A DNA stretch of 48,841 nucleotides from Armatimonadota bacterium (GTDB lineage Bacteria > Armatimonadota > Zipacnadia > UBA1398 > JAKPQA01). How positions within the stretch are numbered: position 1 is the first letter of the stretch; the number at the start of each line of letters is the position of its first letter. A program made the position numbers and the translations under genes. The notes under the pieces are model-generated. The model was not told the DNA's origin and made no database searches. It saw nothing but the letters and a program-made list of their open reading frames with translations. The stretch is from the NCBI GenBank assembly GCA_029547025.1, contig JAKPQA010000199.1, forward strand, positions 1-48,841, given 5' to 3'. Of the stretch, positions 8,396-18,500 are shown in pieces.

Positions 8396-9274
8396 ATGCC
8401 CCAGACCGCGGAGCCAGGCCCGCCTGAGTCGCTGGCCGTCGCCTGCGTGCAGCTCCACTGGGCCAAGCCGCTGGCACGGAATGTCGAGGTCTGTGTCCGG
8501 CACATCCACGAGGCCGCGGCCGAGGGATGCCGTGTGGTGGTGTTTCCCGAGGCCAACCTCACGAGCTACCACTTCCCCACCGTCACGGCCCTCAGCCCGC
8601 GCGAGGTCGATGCGGCCCTCGACGCGGCCTGCGAGGCGGCGGCCTCCGCCGGCATCTGGGCCATCGTCGGCACGATCCGCGAGACCGCCGACCGCTACCT
8701 GAACCTGGCCCACGTGATCGATCCCGGGGGGCGGATCACCTACGAGTATGCCAAGGTCATGATGGCGGGACGCGACGAGCAACGCTGGTGCCGCGGCGGT
8801 GACAAGTTGGCGCTGTTCGAGATCGACGGCGTGCTCTGCACCCTGGTGATCTGCCGCGATGGCAGGCACCCCGAGCTGTACCGCATCCCCGCCATGGCGG
8901 GCGCGCAGGTGCTGTTCCACCCGTCATGCAGCTCCGACGAGATCGAGGCGGTCTGGTGGAAGCGCACCTCGGGCCGCGCCCAACAGCCCGTAGGGCCAAC
9001 CACGGCCATCTTCCATTGCGTCGCCAACACCGTGGGACAGGACCCGGGGGGGAAACAGACCTCCAGCGGAGCGTCGTTCATCCGCGACCCCCGCGGGCTC
9101 CCGCTGGCCGAGGCGGGCTACACCCAAGAGGAGCGCATCGCCGCCGTGCTCGACCTCAGCCTCGCCGACCGCAAGTACGCCCTCGACAGCTTCGATCACC
9201 CGCCGTTCCTGCGCGCACTGTGGCGGCAAGCCGTCGATGAGGTGCGCGCCCGCGCCGGCGATCCACCGGTATAG
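8396..9274 (+). CDS. Nitrilase-superfamily carbon-nitrogen hydrolase
   Basis: A 292-residue cytoplasmic hydrolase of the nitrilase superfamily, which cleaves amides, carbamoyl amines or nitriles. The triad is complete: E52 in FPEANLTSY, K120 in EYAKVMM and C153 in VICRDGRHPE. Length is typical. The frame opens at 8228 inside the repeat array, but GGGAGGG lies about 7 bases before the ATG at 8396, where the conserved domain begins. It is divergent from the sulfatase-like gene, and its 3' end faces the URO-D-like gene 23 bases away. It differs clearly from the nitrilase at 2152 and has no neighbour that fixes its substrate. Confidence 0.9.
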   Translation: MPQTAEPGPPESLAVACVQLHWAKPLARNVEVCVRHIHEAAAEGCRVVVFPEANLTSYHFPTVTALSPREVDAALDAACEAAASAGIWAIVGTIRETADRYLNLAHVIDPGGRITYEYAKVMMAGRDEQRWCRGGDKLALFEIDGVLCTLVICRDGRHPELYRIPAMAGAQVLFHPSCSSDEIEAVWWKRTSGRAQQPVGPTTAIFHCVANTVGQDPGGKQTSSGASFIRDPRGLPLAEAGYTQEERIAAVLDLSLADRKYALDSFDHPPFLRALWRQAVDEVRARAGDPPV

Positions 9275-9297
9275 CCGGGCCCGGGCAACGCAGGGCT

Positions 9298-10413
9298 TCA
9301 CCCGCCATCTGCCGCCCCCACACCCTCGTGGGCGACCTCGTACATGGCAATCAGGTTCTCCGCCCGGCAGCTGTTGTCGGCCTCGGTCGTCGAGCCCATC
9401 AGGAACCCCGGGCTGGCATCGCGGATGGCCTGTCGGCACACCTCCCGCACCTGCTCCGGCGTCCCGTTGGAGAGCAGCTGGCTCATGTCGATACCGCCGG
9501 CCAGGAAGAGCCCGGGGTACTTCCGTCGCACCTCGCGGAGGCTCATGCCCGCCACCGTCTCGATGGGGTTCAGGCCATCGATCCCCGTGGCGACCAGATC
9601 ATCCATGACTTCCATCAGATAGCCGTCCGAGTGGAAGAGGCACAGCAGACCATGCTCGTGCCAGGCATCATTGATCCGCTTCAGGCGCGGGAAGAACTCG
9701 CGCCGCAACCAGGTCGGGGAGTGCAGCAGGCGCTGCTTGTAGGCGATGTCGCCATAGGTCAGCACGGCGGGCGAGAGCCGCACATCGGCGATGGCGTGGC
9801 AGGTGGCCAGGTTCAGCTCCGTGTGGGCCTCCAGCGCCTCCGAGACCAACCCCGGATCGTCCGCATCGAGGTACGAGAACCACTCGAGCCCGAGCTCCAC
9901 ACGCACATCGTCCAGCCCCACTCCCTGCTGAGCCAGAAGATGAACCGTGTCACCAATCCGGGCCTGGATGTCCGCAAACGCCCGCGCGTGGGCCTCGCGA
10001 CAGGCCGACGGGTTGGCCCGAATCTCCGCGGCTCGGCGCAGCAGGTCGGCCGTGCGGCGCTTGAGGTACTCCGCCGCCCCGGCCACGTCGTGGAAGGGGC
10101 GCTCCACGATCCACGAGGTCTTCTCCCGAGCGCAGGTCCGGTACCGGAAGCCGTACTCGTTGGTATACTCCGAGTCCACCAGCGGCCCGAACCCTGATGA
10201 CCGCGTCGCATCCAGCATCCGGCTGATGGCAACCCCGGTCATGGCATCCACCGTGGCCCGGACCTCTGGCGTCTCCGCCAGCGGGGGCAGCTCCTGGCCG
10301 CTGAAGTGCTCGATGGCGGCGTCGCACAACAGCAGATCGTACAGCGGCACGCGGTCGGTCTCCTCGAGGCGCATCGCCCGCTCGACCCGCTCCCGCTTGG
10401 TCATCTCAGCCAT
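9298..10413 (-). CDS. URO-D-family protein, probable methyltransferase-like
   Basis: A 371-residue protein with the uroporphyrinogen decarboxylase fold. The N-terminal TKRERVERAMRLEETDRVP and the C-terminal half (CLFHSDGY, GINP-like GLNPIETVAGM, LAGGIDMSQLLSNGTPEQV) resemble cobamide-dependent methyltransferases of the MtaA/CmuA group more than true haem-pathway HemE. No heme biosynthesis gene is nearby. The open frame extends 86 codons upstream through repeat DNA, but the ATG at 10413 begins the conserved domain and has GGGGAG about 11 bases upstream. It lies downstream of the ABC importer, separated by a degenerate repeat copy, so cotranscription is possible but unproven. Confidence 0.88.
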   Translation of the reverse strand: MAEMTKRERVERAMRLEETDRVPLYDLLLCDAAIEHFSGQELPPLAETPEVRATVDAMTGVAISRMLDATRSSGFGPLVDSEYTNEYGFRYRTCAREKTSWIVERPFHDVAGAAEYLKRRTADLLRRAAEIRANPSACREAHARAFADIQARIGDTVHLLAQQGVGLDDVRVELGLEWFSYLDADDPGLVSEALEAHTELNLATCHAIADVRLSPAVLTYGDIAYKQRLLHSPTWLRREFFPRLKRINDAWHEHGLLCLFHSDGYLMEVMDDLVATGIDGLNPIETVAGMSLREVRRKYPGLFLAGGIDMSQLLSNGTPEQVREVCRQAIRDASPGFLMGSTTEADNSCRAENLIAMYEVAHEGVGAADGG

Positions 10414-10483
10414 GCGGCACCCGTCTCCCCACGCCCACGGCTTCCCGGGACCGCGCCGGGTTCCGGCAGGCCTCTGAGCAACC

Positions 10484-10676
10484 GAGGAGGGGCCGAATGG
10501 AAGGGGCCCGCGCAGCGGGAAGGGCGCCATCCGGCCCGGCGCTCGACGGCCCTCGATGGGCCAGAGAGCGCATCCAGGCGGCGCGATCGGCCTCCGGTCG
10601 ACCCGGGTCCATTGGGGGCCCACCATCCGGCTTCGCCGGACGGTCCTCGCCATGTGGCCCCTCCGCCACACACCAA
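10484..10676. repeat. GC-rich intergenic repeat, degenerate copy
   Basis: The stretch is bounded by GGAGGGGCC on the left and GGCCCCTCCG on the right, as in the array at 7797-8370, and contains the same TTGGGGGCCCACCA block. Where the array has the ACCACGC/GCGTGGT hairpin, this copy has a different perfect stem, TCCGGC/GCCGGA at 10626-10640 with a TTC loop. The structure is kept while the sequence has changed. No gene is seen here. Confidence 0.7.
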
Positions 10677-10688
10677 GACCCGCGCGGC

Positions 10689-11798
10689 CTAGAAGTCGTA
10701 CTGCTCGATGTTCTCCTTGGTGAACACCAACGGCGGGCCGAGCACAATCTGGTCGCCTTCGACGGCCACCTCACCCAGGCGCCCGGCGGCCAGCTTCGTG
10801 TCGCCCGGCTTCAGAGTGCCGTGAGCCAGCGCATAGGAGGCGTAGACCGTAAGGTAGCCCAGATCGACGGCGTTCCAGAGGATGACGCTCTCGATGTCGC
10901 CCTTCAGGACATAGTCCTTCATGGCCTTGGGGGTCGCCAGGCCGACGGCCTTGATCTGCTTCTGCTTGCCCGCGCGCACCACGGCCTCGGTGACGGCCGG
11001 GAAGGCAACGGAGGTGATGCCAAAGATCCCCTTCATCTCGGGGTACCGCTTGATGAGCGCCTCGGCCGCCTGGGTGGCCTTGGCTTGGTCCTCGCCGGGG
11101 TGCTCGACGGCCAGCTCCTTCATCTTCGGGTACTTGGCCTCGCGGCGCTCCTTCATGAACTGCCGCCAGATCAGCTGGTTGGCGGCCGTATGCGTGCCGC
11201 TGACGATGGCGTAGGCGGCATCCTCACCGGCCTGGCGGGCCATCTCGTCCATGAGCGCATAGCCGATGTCCTTGGGGCGCGCCTGGCTGACGAAGAAGGG
11301 CCGGCCGGAGCTCTCGGGGTTGGCGTCCGAGTCCCACGTCAGAGTGAAGATGCCGGCGTTCAAGGCCTTGCGCAGGCTGGCGCTGACATTGTCCGGATCG
11401 TTGCAGGCCACGGCGACCACTGAGTAGTTCTGGTCGACAAAGCCATCGATCATCTGAACCTGACGCTCGGCGGCGGCCTCGGTGGGCCCGTCGTACTTGA
11501 GCTCGCAGCCCGCGCCGATCTCCTTGGCGGCCTCCTCGGCGCCCTTCTGGCACGCTCTGAAGAAGTCGATGCCGATGAGTTTGGGGATCATCGCGATGCG
11601 GACCGTCTGGCCTTCCGGGACGGGGTCGGGAAGCTTCGCGCTGGGCTGGACGGGCTCAACGGGACCCTTCCCGGAGGTCTTCGCGGGACTCGGCTCATTG
11701 CCAGCCGGCTGGTCCGTCTTGGGGCATCCAACAACACACCACACCAGAACACAGGCCGCCAGCACGGCGGCGGCGCGAGCGATCCTCGGGGTATTCAC
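10689..11798 (-). CDS. ABC importer substrate-binding lipoprotein (AI-2/rhamnose type)
   Basis: A 369-residue periplasmic-binding-protein type 1 lipoprotein. The signal sequence ends in the lipobox VVG-C25, followed by a Pro/Lys/Ser-rich tether. The body matches LsrB/RhaS-type binding proteins, with GPTEAAAERQVQMIDGF, ACNDPDNVSASL and TWDSDA in the expected order. It should deliver a sugar, possibly rhamnose or an AI-2-like furanosyl compound, to the permeases encoded upstream. The frame is open much further, but GGAGG lies 7 bases before the GTG at 11798, which overlaps the stop of the permease gene as GTGA. It is the last gene of the importer operon. Confidence 0.92.
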   Translation of the reverse strand: MNTPRIARAAAVLAACVLVWCVVGCPKTDQPAGNEPSPAKTSGKGPVEPVQPSAKLPDPVPEGQTVRIAMIPKLIGIDFFRACQKGAEEAAKEIGAGCELKYDGPTEAAAERQVQMIDGFVDQNYSVVAVACNDPDNVSASLRKALNAGIFTLTWDSDANPESSGRPFFVSQARPKDIGYALMDEMARQAGEDAAYAIVSGTHTAANQLIWRQFMKERREAKYPKMKELAVEHPGEDQAKATQAAEALIKRYPEMKGIFGITSVAFPAVTEAVVRAGKQKQIKAVGLATPKAMKDYVLKGDIESVILWNAVDLGYLTVYASYALAHGTLKPGDTKLAAGRLGEVAVEGDQIVLGPPLVFTKENIEQYDF

Positions 11799-12817
11799 GG
11801 AGCTTCCTCCCTCACGGGGCGCATGCGACGCCCTCGAGCCACTCTGTTCGCAAGCATGGGCGCCAGCACCTGGTGCGCGAACACCGCCAACACCAGGGCC
11901 AGACCGATGATGACCGCCACGTCGGGGCTGGTGACGCTGGGCGTCAGCTCGAGCCCCCGGCGCAGGCAGCCCACGATTCCGAGCCCCAGCATCGCGCCGG
12001 GGATGGTCCCCCGGCCGCCCGTGATCGACACCCCACCGGCGACGCATGCGGTGATGACATCCAGCTCGAACCCGAGCCCGGCATCAGGCTTCGCGGTGGC
12101 CACCCGCGAGACCAGCACACTCGAAGCCAGGCCTGCCAGGCACCCCGAGAGCGTGTACACGGCGATCTTCACGCGGTCCACAGGCAGCGCTGCGTAGCGC
12201 GCGGCGGTCTCGTTGAGCCCGATGGCGTAGATGCACCGCCCGTGCCGGGTCCGACTGAGGAACACCCATGCGGCGACCGCCAGCCCCACGAGGATCAGCG
12301 TCTGCGCGGGGAGCCGGAGGCCGCCACCGATGGCGTAGTACCCCTGCCCCAGGGGCCTCAGCGACTCGGGGAAACCACTCACCGGCGTGCCGTGGCAGAG
12401 GCCCGTCGCCAGACCGCGGAACACCGCCATGGTGGCCAGAGTCACGATCAGCGGCGGGATTCGGAACGCAACCACCATGACGCCGTTGATCAGGCCGCAG
12501 AGCGCCCCGGCGCCGATGGCGACCCCCACGGCCGCCCCCACCGGCAGGCCCCACGACTTCCACGCCATGCCAAGGAGCACGGCCGAGAGGCCCACGATGG
12601 CGCCGACCGAGAGGTCGATGCCCCCCGTGATGATCACCAGGGTCATGGCCAGCGCCACGATGCCGGGCTCGACCAGGTACCGCATCGTCTCCAGCAGATT
12701 CTGCGCGATGCGGAAGTAAGGTGAGACCGCGCACATCGTACCGACGACGGCCAGGAATAGCACCAGCAGCACGCGCTCGGCACTCAGGTGGCGGGACGGG
12801 GCCGAGGACTGACTCAT
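11795..12817 (-). CDS. ABC sugar permease (BPD_transp_2 family)
   Basis: A 340-residue inner-membrane permease of the ribose/AI-2/branched-chain family with about eight to ten hydrophobic segments and the family signature ITGGIDLSVG (about residue 63). The motif GGVSITGGRGTIPG lies near the C-terminal third. It should pair with the permease domain of the fused protein at 12814 to form a heterodimeric channel. The ATG at 12817 overlaps the stop of that gene as ATGA, and its own stop overlaps the binding-protein start as GTGA, so all three genes are translationally coupled. The longer open frame upstream is only the other reading phase of the fused gene. Confidence 0.93.
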   Translation of the reverse strand: MSQSSAPSRHLSAERVLLVLFLAVVGTMCAVSPYFRIAQNLLETMRYLVEPGIVALAMTLVIITGGIDLSVGAIVGLSAVLLGMAWKSWGLPVGAAVGVAIGAGALCGLINGVMVVAFRIPPLIVTLATMAVFRGLATGLCHGTPVSGFPESLRPLGQGYYAIGGGLRLPAQTLILVGLAVAAWVFLSRTRHGRCIYAIGLNETAARYAALPVDRVKIAVYTLSGCLAGLASSVLVSRVATAKPDAGLGFELDVITACVAGGVSITGGRGTIPGAMLGLGIVGCLRRGLELTPSVTSPDVAVIIGLALVLAVFAHQVLAPMLANRVARGRRMRPVREEAP

Positions 12818-15363
12818 TCGATCCCGGCCCCCTGTCGCCGGCGGCGCGACTGGATGTAGTCGGTCATGACCGCCAGCAGCACCAGCGCGCCCTGGAAGGC
12901 GCTCTCCCAGTAATCCATCTCCGTCGACCCAAGCAAGTCGAGCCCGTTGCCGATGGCGGCCAGGAGCATCACGCCCAGCACCGTGCCGAGGACCGTCCCG
13001 CGGCCGCCCATGATGTTCGTGCCGCCAACCACCACGGCCGTGATCACGATCATCTCGAAACCGAGGCCCGTGTTCGTCTGAATGGAGGTGAAACATGGCG
13101 CGAAGGTCAGCGCGGATAGCCCCACCATGGCGCCCGCCAGCACATAGACCCGCCACTCCGTCCCCCGGCGCGACACGCCCTGGTGCTCGGCGGCCGATGG
13201 ATTGTTACCGAGTGCGTAGAGGCTCCGGCCGAAAGGTGTCCACCGCAGGACGAAGGCGACCCCCGCCGTGGCGATGGCCGCCACGACGGCCGGCACCGGG
13301 ATACCCGCCACGTAGCCCTGGCCCAGCCAAAGGTAGTCGGCCGGGAGGCCGGTGATCCAGCTCCCGCCGGTGGCGCGGATCACCAGCCCGCGATAGATGG
13401 TCAGTGTCGCCAGCGTCATGATGATCGGCGGCAGCCGCATGAACGCCACCCCCGTGGCGTTGACGGCACCGCACAGCGCGCCCGCCGCCAGCGTGCCCAT
13501 GATCACCAGCGGCAGCGGTACCCCACGCGTGGCCAGCACGCCCGAGATGATGGCGCACACCGCCAGCATGGACCCGAACGAGATATCGATGCCCGATGTC
13601 AGGATGACCATCGTCATCCCGAGGGCGCCCACCAGCAGGTAGGCCGAGTTCCGCGCCATGTCGGCGATGTTCTGCGGCGTGAGAAACTGGTCCGAGCGCA
13701 GCGCCAAAAAACCGACCAGCAGCGCCAGGAACACGGCGAGACCCAGCTCGCGGCCGCGGCCACTCCGCCGGGCCGGGCGGGCCTGGGCCCGGGCCGACGC
13801 CTCAACGCCCTTGCCGAAGGCCAGGTCGAGCACTGTCTCCTTCGTGGCCTCCCGCCGCGGCAGCACGCCCGCCACGTGCCCGCGGTGCATCACTGCCACC
13901 CGGTGGCTGAGGGCCAGCACCTCGTTCAGGTCCGAGCTGACGAGGATGATGGCCAGCCCGTCGGCGGCCAGGCCCCGCAGGAGGGTGTGGATCTCGGCCC
14001 GGGCCCCCACGTCCACACCCTGCGTCGGCTCCTCGAGGATCAGCACCTTCGGCCTCATGGCCAGCCGGCGCGCCAGCGACGTCTTCTGCTGGTTCCCGCC
14101 CGAGAGCGCATAGGTCGCCTGCTCGGCCGATGGGGTGCGGATGTCGAGTTTGCCGATGTACTCGTCGGCCAGCGCGGACTCGGCCCGGACGTTGGTCAGC
14201 GGCCCGCGGCGGAGCTCCCGCAGGAGTGAGAGCGTGATGTTCTCCCGCACGGTCATCGGGAGCACCAGCGCGCGCCCGGGCCGATCGCCCGGAGCGAGCA
14301 CCAATCCCAGCCGGCGCGCGCCGTCCGGCCCCTTCAGCCGACGGGTCTCCCCGTTCACGACCACGCGCCCCGAGGCGATGGGGAGCGCGCCACCAAGCGC
14401 GTGGGCGAGCTCGTTCCGGCCGGAACCCGCCAGGCCGGCCAGTCCGAGCACCTCCCCGGGGCGCACATCCAGCGAGACATCGGCGAACCCGGCCGGCGAG
14501 GTCACGCCTTCCAGCGCGAGGACGGGTGGCACATCGGGCCCGGGGCCCTCGTCGGCAGGTGTGTGCGAGTATTCCTCGGCCACCTCGGTGCCCACCATGT
14601 GGCGGACCAGGTCGTCGCGCGAGACCTGCGTGGTCGCGCAGGTGACCACGTGCCGGCCGTCGCGCAGCACGGTGACCTGCTGCGCGATCTCGAAGATCTC
14701 CTCGAGCCGGTGGCTGATATAGACGATGGCCACGCCCTGGCCCGAGAGCCTCCGCACCATGTCGAACAGCGCCCGCGTCTCCTCCTGCCCCAGGGCCGCG
14801 GTGGGCTCGTCGAGGATCAGCACCTTGGCGTTCTGGAGCAGCGCCCGCGCGATCTGGATGACCTGCCGATGCGCCAGGGCCAGGTCGCCCATGCGGGCGG
14901 AGAGGTCGATCTCTGCCCCCATCTGCTCGAGCATGGCCCGGGCCTGCCGCTCCATGGCGGGCCATGAGATGAGCCCCGCCTCGCGCGGCCAGCGACCGAC
15001 GAAGAGGTTCTCGAGCGCCGTCAGGTCGGCGAAGTGCTCGGGCTCCTGCGCCACCAGCGCGACACCCAGATCGCGGGCCGCGATGGGCGAGAACCGGGTC
15101 ATGCGAGTACCGTGGACCTCGATGGTGCCCGAGTCGGGGCTCTGCAGGCCGGCGATGATCTTGACCAGCGTCGACTTGCCCGCGCCGTTCTCCCCGACCA
15201 GGGCGTGGACGGTGCCCGGCTCGATCACCAGCGACACGTCGGTGAGCGCCTGAACCCCGGGGAAGCGCTTCGATATGTGATGTGCATCCAGCGCCGGCGG
15301 GGCATGGCCCCCGTCGGCAGCGGCCGAGCCGCCGGCTGTCGGCAATCCGGGTGCGGTGGTCAA
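12814..15363 (-). CDS. Fused ABC sugar importer: double ATPase plus permease
   Basis: A protein of about 849 residues. The first 520 residues are an RbsA/LsrA-type pair of nucleotide-binding domains: Walker A GENGAGKS (57-64), signature LALAHRQ (161-167) and LILDEP (182-187) in the first, then the usual degenerate GLAGSGRNEL (308-319 region), SGGNQQ (421-426) and LILEEP (441-446) in the second, where Glu replaces the Walker B Asp. A basic linker (520-540) leads to a full permease domain with TSGIDISFGS and GGTNIMGGRGTVLG. These are normally separate proteins. The gene order ATPase-permease-permease-binding protein matches lsrACDB. The frame opens at 15444, but a promoter lies inside that extension and GGAGAG sits 9 bases before the TTG at 15363, so that start is chosen. 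Confidence 0.88.
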   Translation of the reverse strand: MTTAPGLPTAGGSAAADGGHAPPALDAHHISKRFPGVQALTDVSLVIEPGTVHALVGENGAGKSTLVKIIAGLQSPDSGTIEVHGTRMTRFSPIAARDLGVALVAQEPEHFADLTALENLFVGRWPREAGLISWPAMERQARAMLEQMGAEIDLSARMGDLALAHRQVIQIARALLQNAKVLILDEPTAALGQEETRALFDMVRRLSGQGVAIVYISHRLEEIFEIAQQVTVLRDGRHVVTCATTQVSRDDLVRHMVGTEVAEEYSHTPADEGPGPDVPPVLALEGVTSPAGFADVSLDVRPGEVLGLAGLAGSGRNELAHALGGALPIASGRVVVNGETRRLKGPDGARRLGLVLAPGDRPGRALVLPMTVRENITLSLLRELRRGPLTNVRAESALADEYIGKLDIRTPSAEQATYALSGGNQQKTSLARRLAMRPKVLILEEPTQGVDVGARAEIHTLLRGLAADGLAIILVSSDLNEVLALSHRVAVMHRGHVAGVLPRREATKETVLDLAFGKGVEASARAQARPARRSGRGRELGLAVFLALLVGFLALRSDQFLTPQNIADMARNSAYLLVGALGMTMVILTSGIDISFGSMLAVCAIISGVLATRGVPLPLVIMGTLAAGALCGAVNATGVAFMRLPPIIMTLATLTIYRGLVIRATGGSWITGLPADYLWLGQGYVAGIPVPAVVAAIATAGVAFVLRWTPFGRSLYALGNNPSAAEHQGVSRRGTEWRVYVLAGAMVGLSALTFAPCFTSIQTNTGLGFEMIVITAVVVGGTNIMGGRGTVLGTVLGVMLLAAIGNGLDLLGSTEMDYWESAFQGALVLLAVMTDYIQSRRRRQGAGIE

Positions 15364-15397
15364 CGCGTGTGGCTCTCCATCGGGTACTGCGCGGCAC

Positions 15398-15426
15398 AGG
15401 ATAGCAGACCGGCAACCGGAGGCCAA
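15398..15426 (-). promoter_or_regulatory. Candidate sigma-70 promoter of the ABC importer operon
   Basis: TTGGCC (minus strand, 15421-15426) and TATCCT (15398-15403) are separated by exactly 17 bases. Transcription would begin near 15391, just upstream of the GGAGAG and TTG start of the fused importer gene. This argues against the longer start at 15444. Confidence 0.5.
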
Positions 15427-15502
15427 GGAGCGGCGCCATGCCATGGCCCATCGCCCACCCGCGTCGACGGCCGGCTGCCCCGGCCCACACGAATCCCCGG
15501 CC

Positions 15503-18500
15503 CTACTGCAACTCCGGCATGGCGATGGCCTCGCCGGCCAGCTGGCGTCGCTGGTCCTCGACGGCGTAGGTGCCGTAGAACAGGGCGTTCGCGTCGACCC
15601 AGATGGCGAGCCGCTCCCAGTCGTCGGGTGGCAACGTCACCCCGTAGTGTCCCTCATCCAGCATCCGCATGAGCCGGCTGCCGCGCGCGCCATAGCTCCC
15701 CCCCACAGCCGTCGTGTGCACCGGGTTCCATCCCCCGTAACGTGGGACCAGGGCCGCTCGGGCGTTCTCCGCATTGGTCCCGTCGGCGTAGAAGCTCGTC
15801 GTGCCCCCCGTCAGAGCCATGTAGGAAGCCGAGAAAGCACCAGAGGGCGTTCCGCTCAGATCGACGGCCGTCTGACCGCCGCCCGCGGGATGGCATCCCA
15901 CACAGTGGCGGTCGAGCACCGGCTGAACGAGCCGGGCGAAGGAAAACGGGGCCGTTCCATCGGGCCCGGGCCGGATCGCTGAGGGCCCTCGCCGCGCCGC
16001 CCGCGGCATGGGCGCCGGGGGCGATGTCGTCCGCGCCTCGTGGCAGCCGACGCACGACAGGGTCTCTCCGGGCTGCAGGTACGCCGCGCTCCGCATGGTC
16101 TGCAGTGCCATACCGCGCTCATCGAGCGCCTGGAACAGCAATGGCTTCCTCGCCGGCGCCTCGAAGTACGCCGAGCCGTCCGGCTCCACCGGCACCGTGC
16201 CCAGCACGGCCTTGGTGGGCTCCTGACCGGCCAAGCCCACCGGTGGCGCGTCGGCCACCGGCGTCGCCTTGGGCAGGATCTGAACAATCCGCAGGGCCTT
16301 CACGGCTCCCGCGCTGACCCCAGTCAGCCCACGGTAGACATCGAGCACCAGGTACTGCCCCGTGGGAGCGGGTTCAGTGCCCAATGGGAACCGGTCGGGC
16401 AGCACCGGCGGCCGCGGCCTGGCCCTCAAGGGGATCGGGTTGGTGCTGCCGATGGCCGGATCCCGGTACAACAGCTCGCGGTTGCCCCATCGGTCGACCA
16501 GATACAGCCCCAGCGCGGCCGGATCATTCGGCGACGGCTCGGGGATGAGCGGCCTCGGGCTGTAGCTGGCCAGGTAGAAATCCTCCGACAGCGGCCACGG
16601 CGTGGCGTAGTAGGAGGACGGCCAGCCCTCGGCCTCGGGGAAACACACATCGGGTGTGACCCGCTCAACGGCGTCCAGGCCGTCCACCGCGCGGGCGGGA
16701 TCAATCAGGATCAGCGACCCGGCCGTGATCGAGTGGTGCGCCGAAGCCGTGCACAGGATCTTCCGCGAGCCCGGAACCGCCTTCCCCTCGAACGAGCAGT
16801 GCGGGTTCTGCGTGTGGTTGCCCCACAGGGCCACCGGATTCGTGCCATCGGGGTGGGTTCGCCAGAGGTTCTGGTGGAGCACCGCGTGACGGTCTACGTA
16901 ATCCCACCGGGCATAGGCCAGCGATCCGTCGGCCAGCACCTCAGGGAACCACTCGTTGGTCTCGTGGACCGAGAGACCGCGAAGGTTGCTGCCATCGGGG
17001 CTCATCCGGTGCAAGGTGTAGACATGCCAGCGCTCACCAAACTGCGCGCCAAAGCACCGGGCATAGCCTCGGCGCCGCGTCGAGCAGAACACGATATCGC
17101 CGTTGGGCAGGTAGATGGGCATCAGGTCGTCATAGGGGCCCGAAGTGAGCTGCCGCACCGTCCCGCGGTCCAAATCGGCCTCGAACAGGTGAAACCAGCT
17201 GTCGGGCTCAACACACGACGACCACGAGAACAGCACCCGCTGGCCGTCATACGACAGGTGGGGCGCGAAGACACTCCCACTCGAGAAGCTCGGATCGAGC
17301 ACCGCCCGGGTTCGCAGCGATCGGCCCGGCTGCTCGAGGACGAACAGCCCGCCTCCGGGACGTGCCCGCCAGCCGAAGTACTGCATCACGAGATGGCTGT
17401 ACTCGGACGGGACGCGCTGGGCGAACAGCAGCTCGCCCGACCCGAGCAGCGGGTTCGATAGCGCGATGTGCCGCTTCAGCCAACGCACGCGGAAGTAGAG
17501 AGAACGCGCCTCCTCCGCCCCAGCCGAATCGCGCCGGGCCTCGGCGGCCAGGCGGCGAAGCTCGGACTCCTCGGCGGACAGACTCGCCGGCCCTCCCGCC
17601 GTCCGGAGCTCGCGAATGAGTCGCTCGGCCAGGGCCATGTGGCGCAGTGCGGCCGCCTTCCATGGCGCGGACGCACCCGTGAGATGGTCGGCAGTGATCC
17701 AGTCGTCCTCGACCATCGCCCACAAGTCGAGCTCGGGCCGCCTCTGCCATGCCGCCCCGGCGTCGCCCTCGGCCGCGCATCCTACGGGGGCTTCCGCCGA
17801 CAGCCGCAGGCCACGCTCGGCGACCACGGCGAACCGGCACGGCTCGCCGGCGGGCACCCCCGCAACCTCGAAGCTCGTCCCGACCACCCGGGCGGCCACG
17901 TCGCCATGGCGGATCACGATATACGCATCCGCGGGACCCGCGGCGGCCCACGACAGGATGACCGAGCCGCCAGCTCTGCGAGCGACGAGCCCGACTGGAG
18001 CCACCGGTGGCGCGGCCTCGACCCCGGACCGCGTGGGCGCGTAGCGGAACACCCGTGTCTGCCCCGGAGCCAGCGCGATGGTCAGACCGGCGGACATGAG
18101 TTGGGCGCCGTCCAGGCACGCCCGGCCCGTCCCGCCATCCTCGGTCACGAGGTACGTGGCGCCGGGCAGGAGCCCGCGCAGCGCCACGCCGGTCCGCGGC
18201 TCGCCGCCGAGCCCGCGAGAGACGGCCAGCAGGCCGCCCTCACCGTCCGCTGCCCGCCACTGCAACGCCGACCGGTCCTCCGGCGGTACCCCGGGGAACA
18301 GGTCCTCCCCCGAGGCGGGGTCACACCCAGCGGGCGCCGGAGGCGGCAAGCGCCGCTCCATCTCGTAGCTCCACACCGGATCGCCCGAGTCGAAGCCCTC
18401 CGAGGCGCGGTAGGTCCGGCCATCGGCGTAGGTCACCACGGGATCCCAACCGGTGGTGTCGCAGGTGATGGTGGCCCGCTTGCCGACGACGAAGCACAGG

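Noticed and set aside
7845-8702. Long open frames through the repeat array on both strands
   Set aside because: The repeat period (127-128) is not a multiple of three, the translations are low-complexity, and the frames only continue into the other phase of the nitrilase gene.
9298-10413. hemE of haem biosynthesis
   Set aside because: No other haem genes are near, and the sequence resembles the methyltransferase-type URO-D group more closely. A HemE role is not excluded for a distant homologue, but it is not supported.
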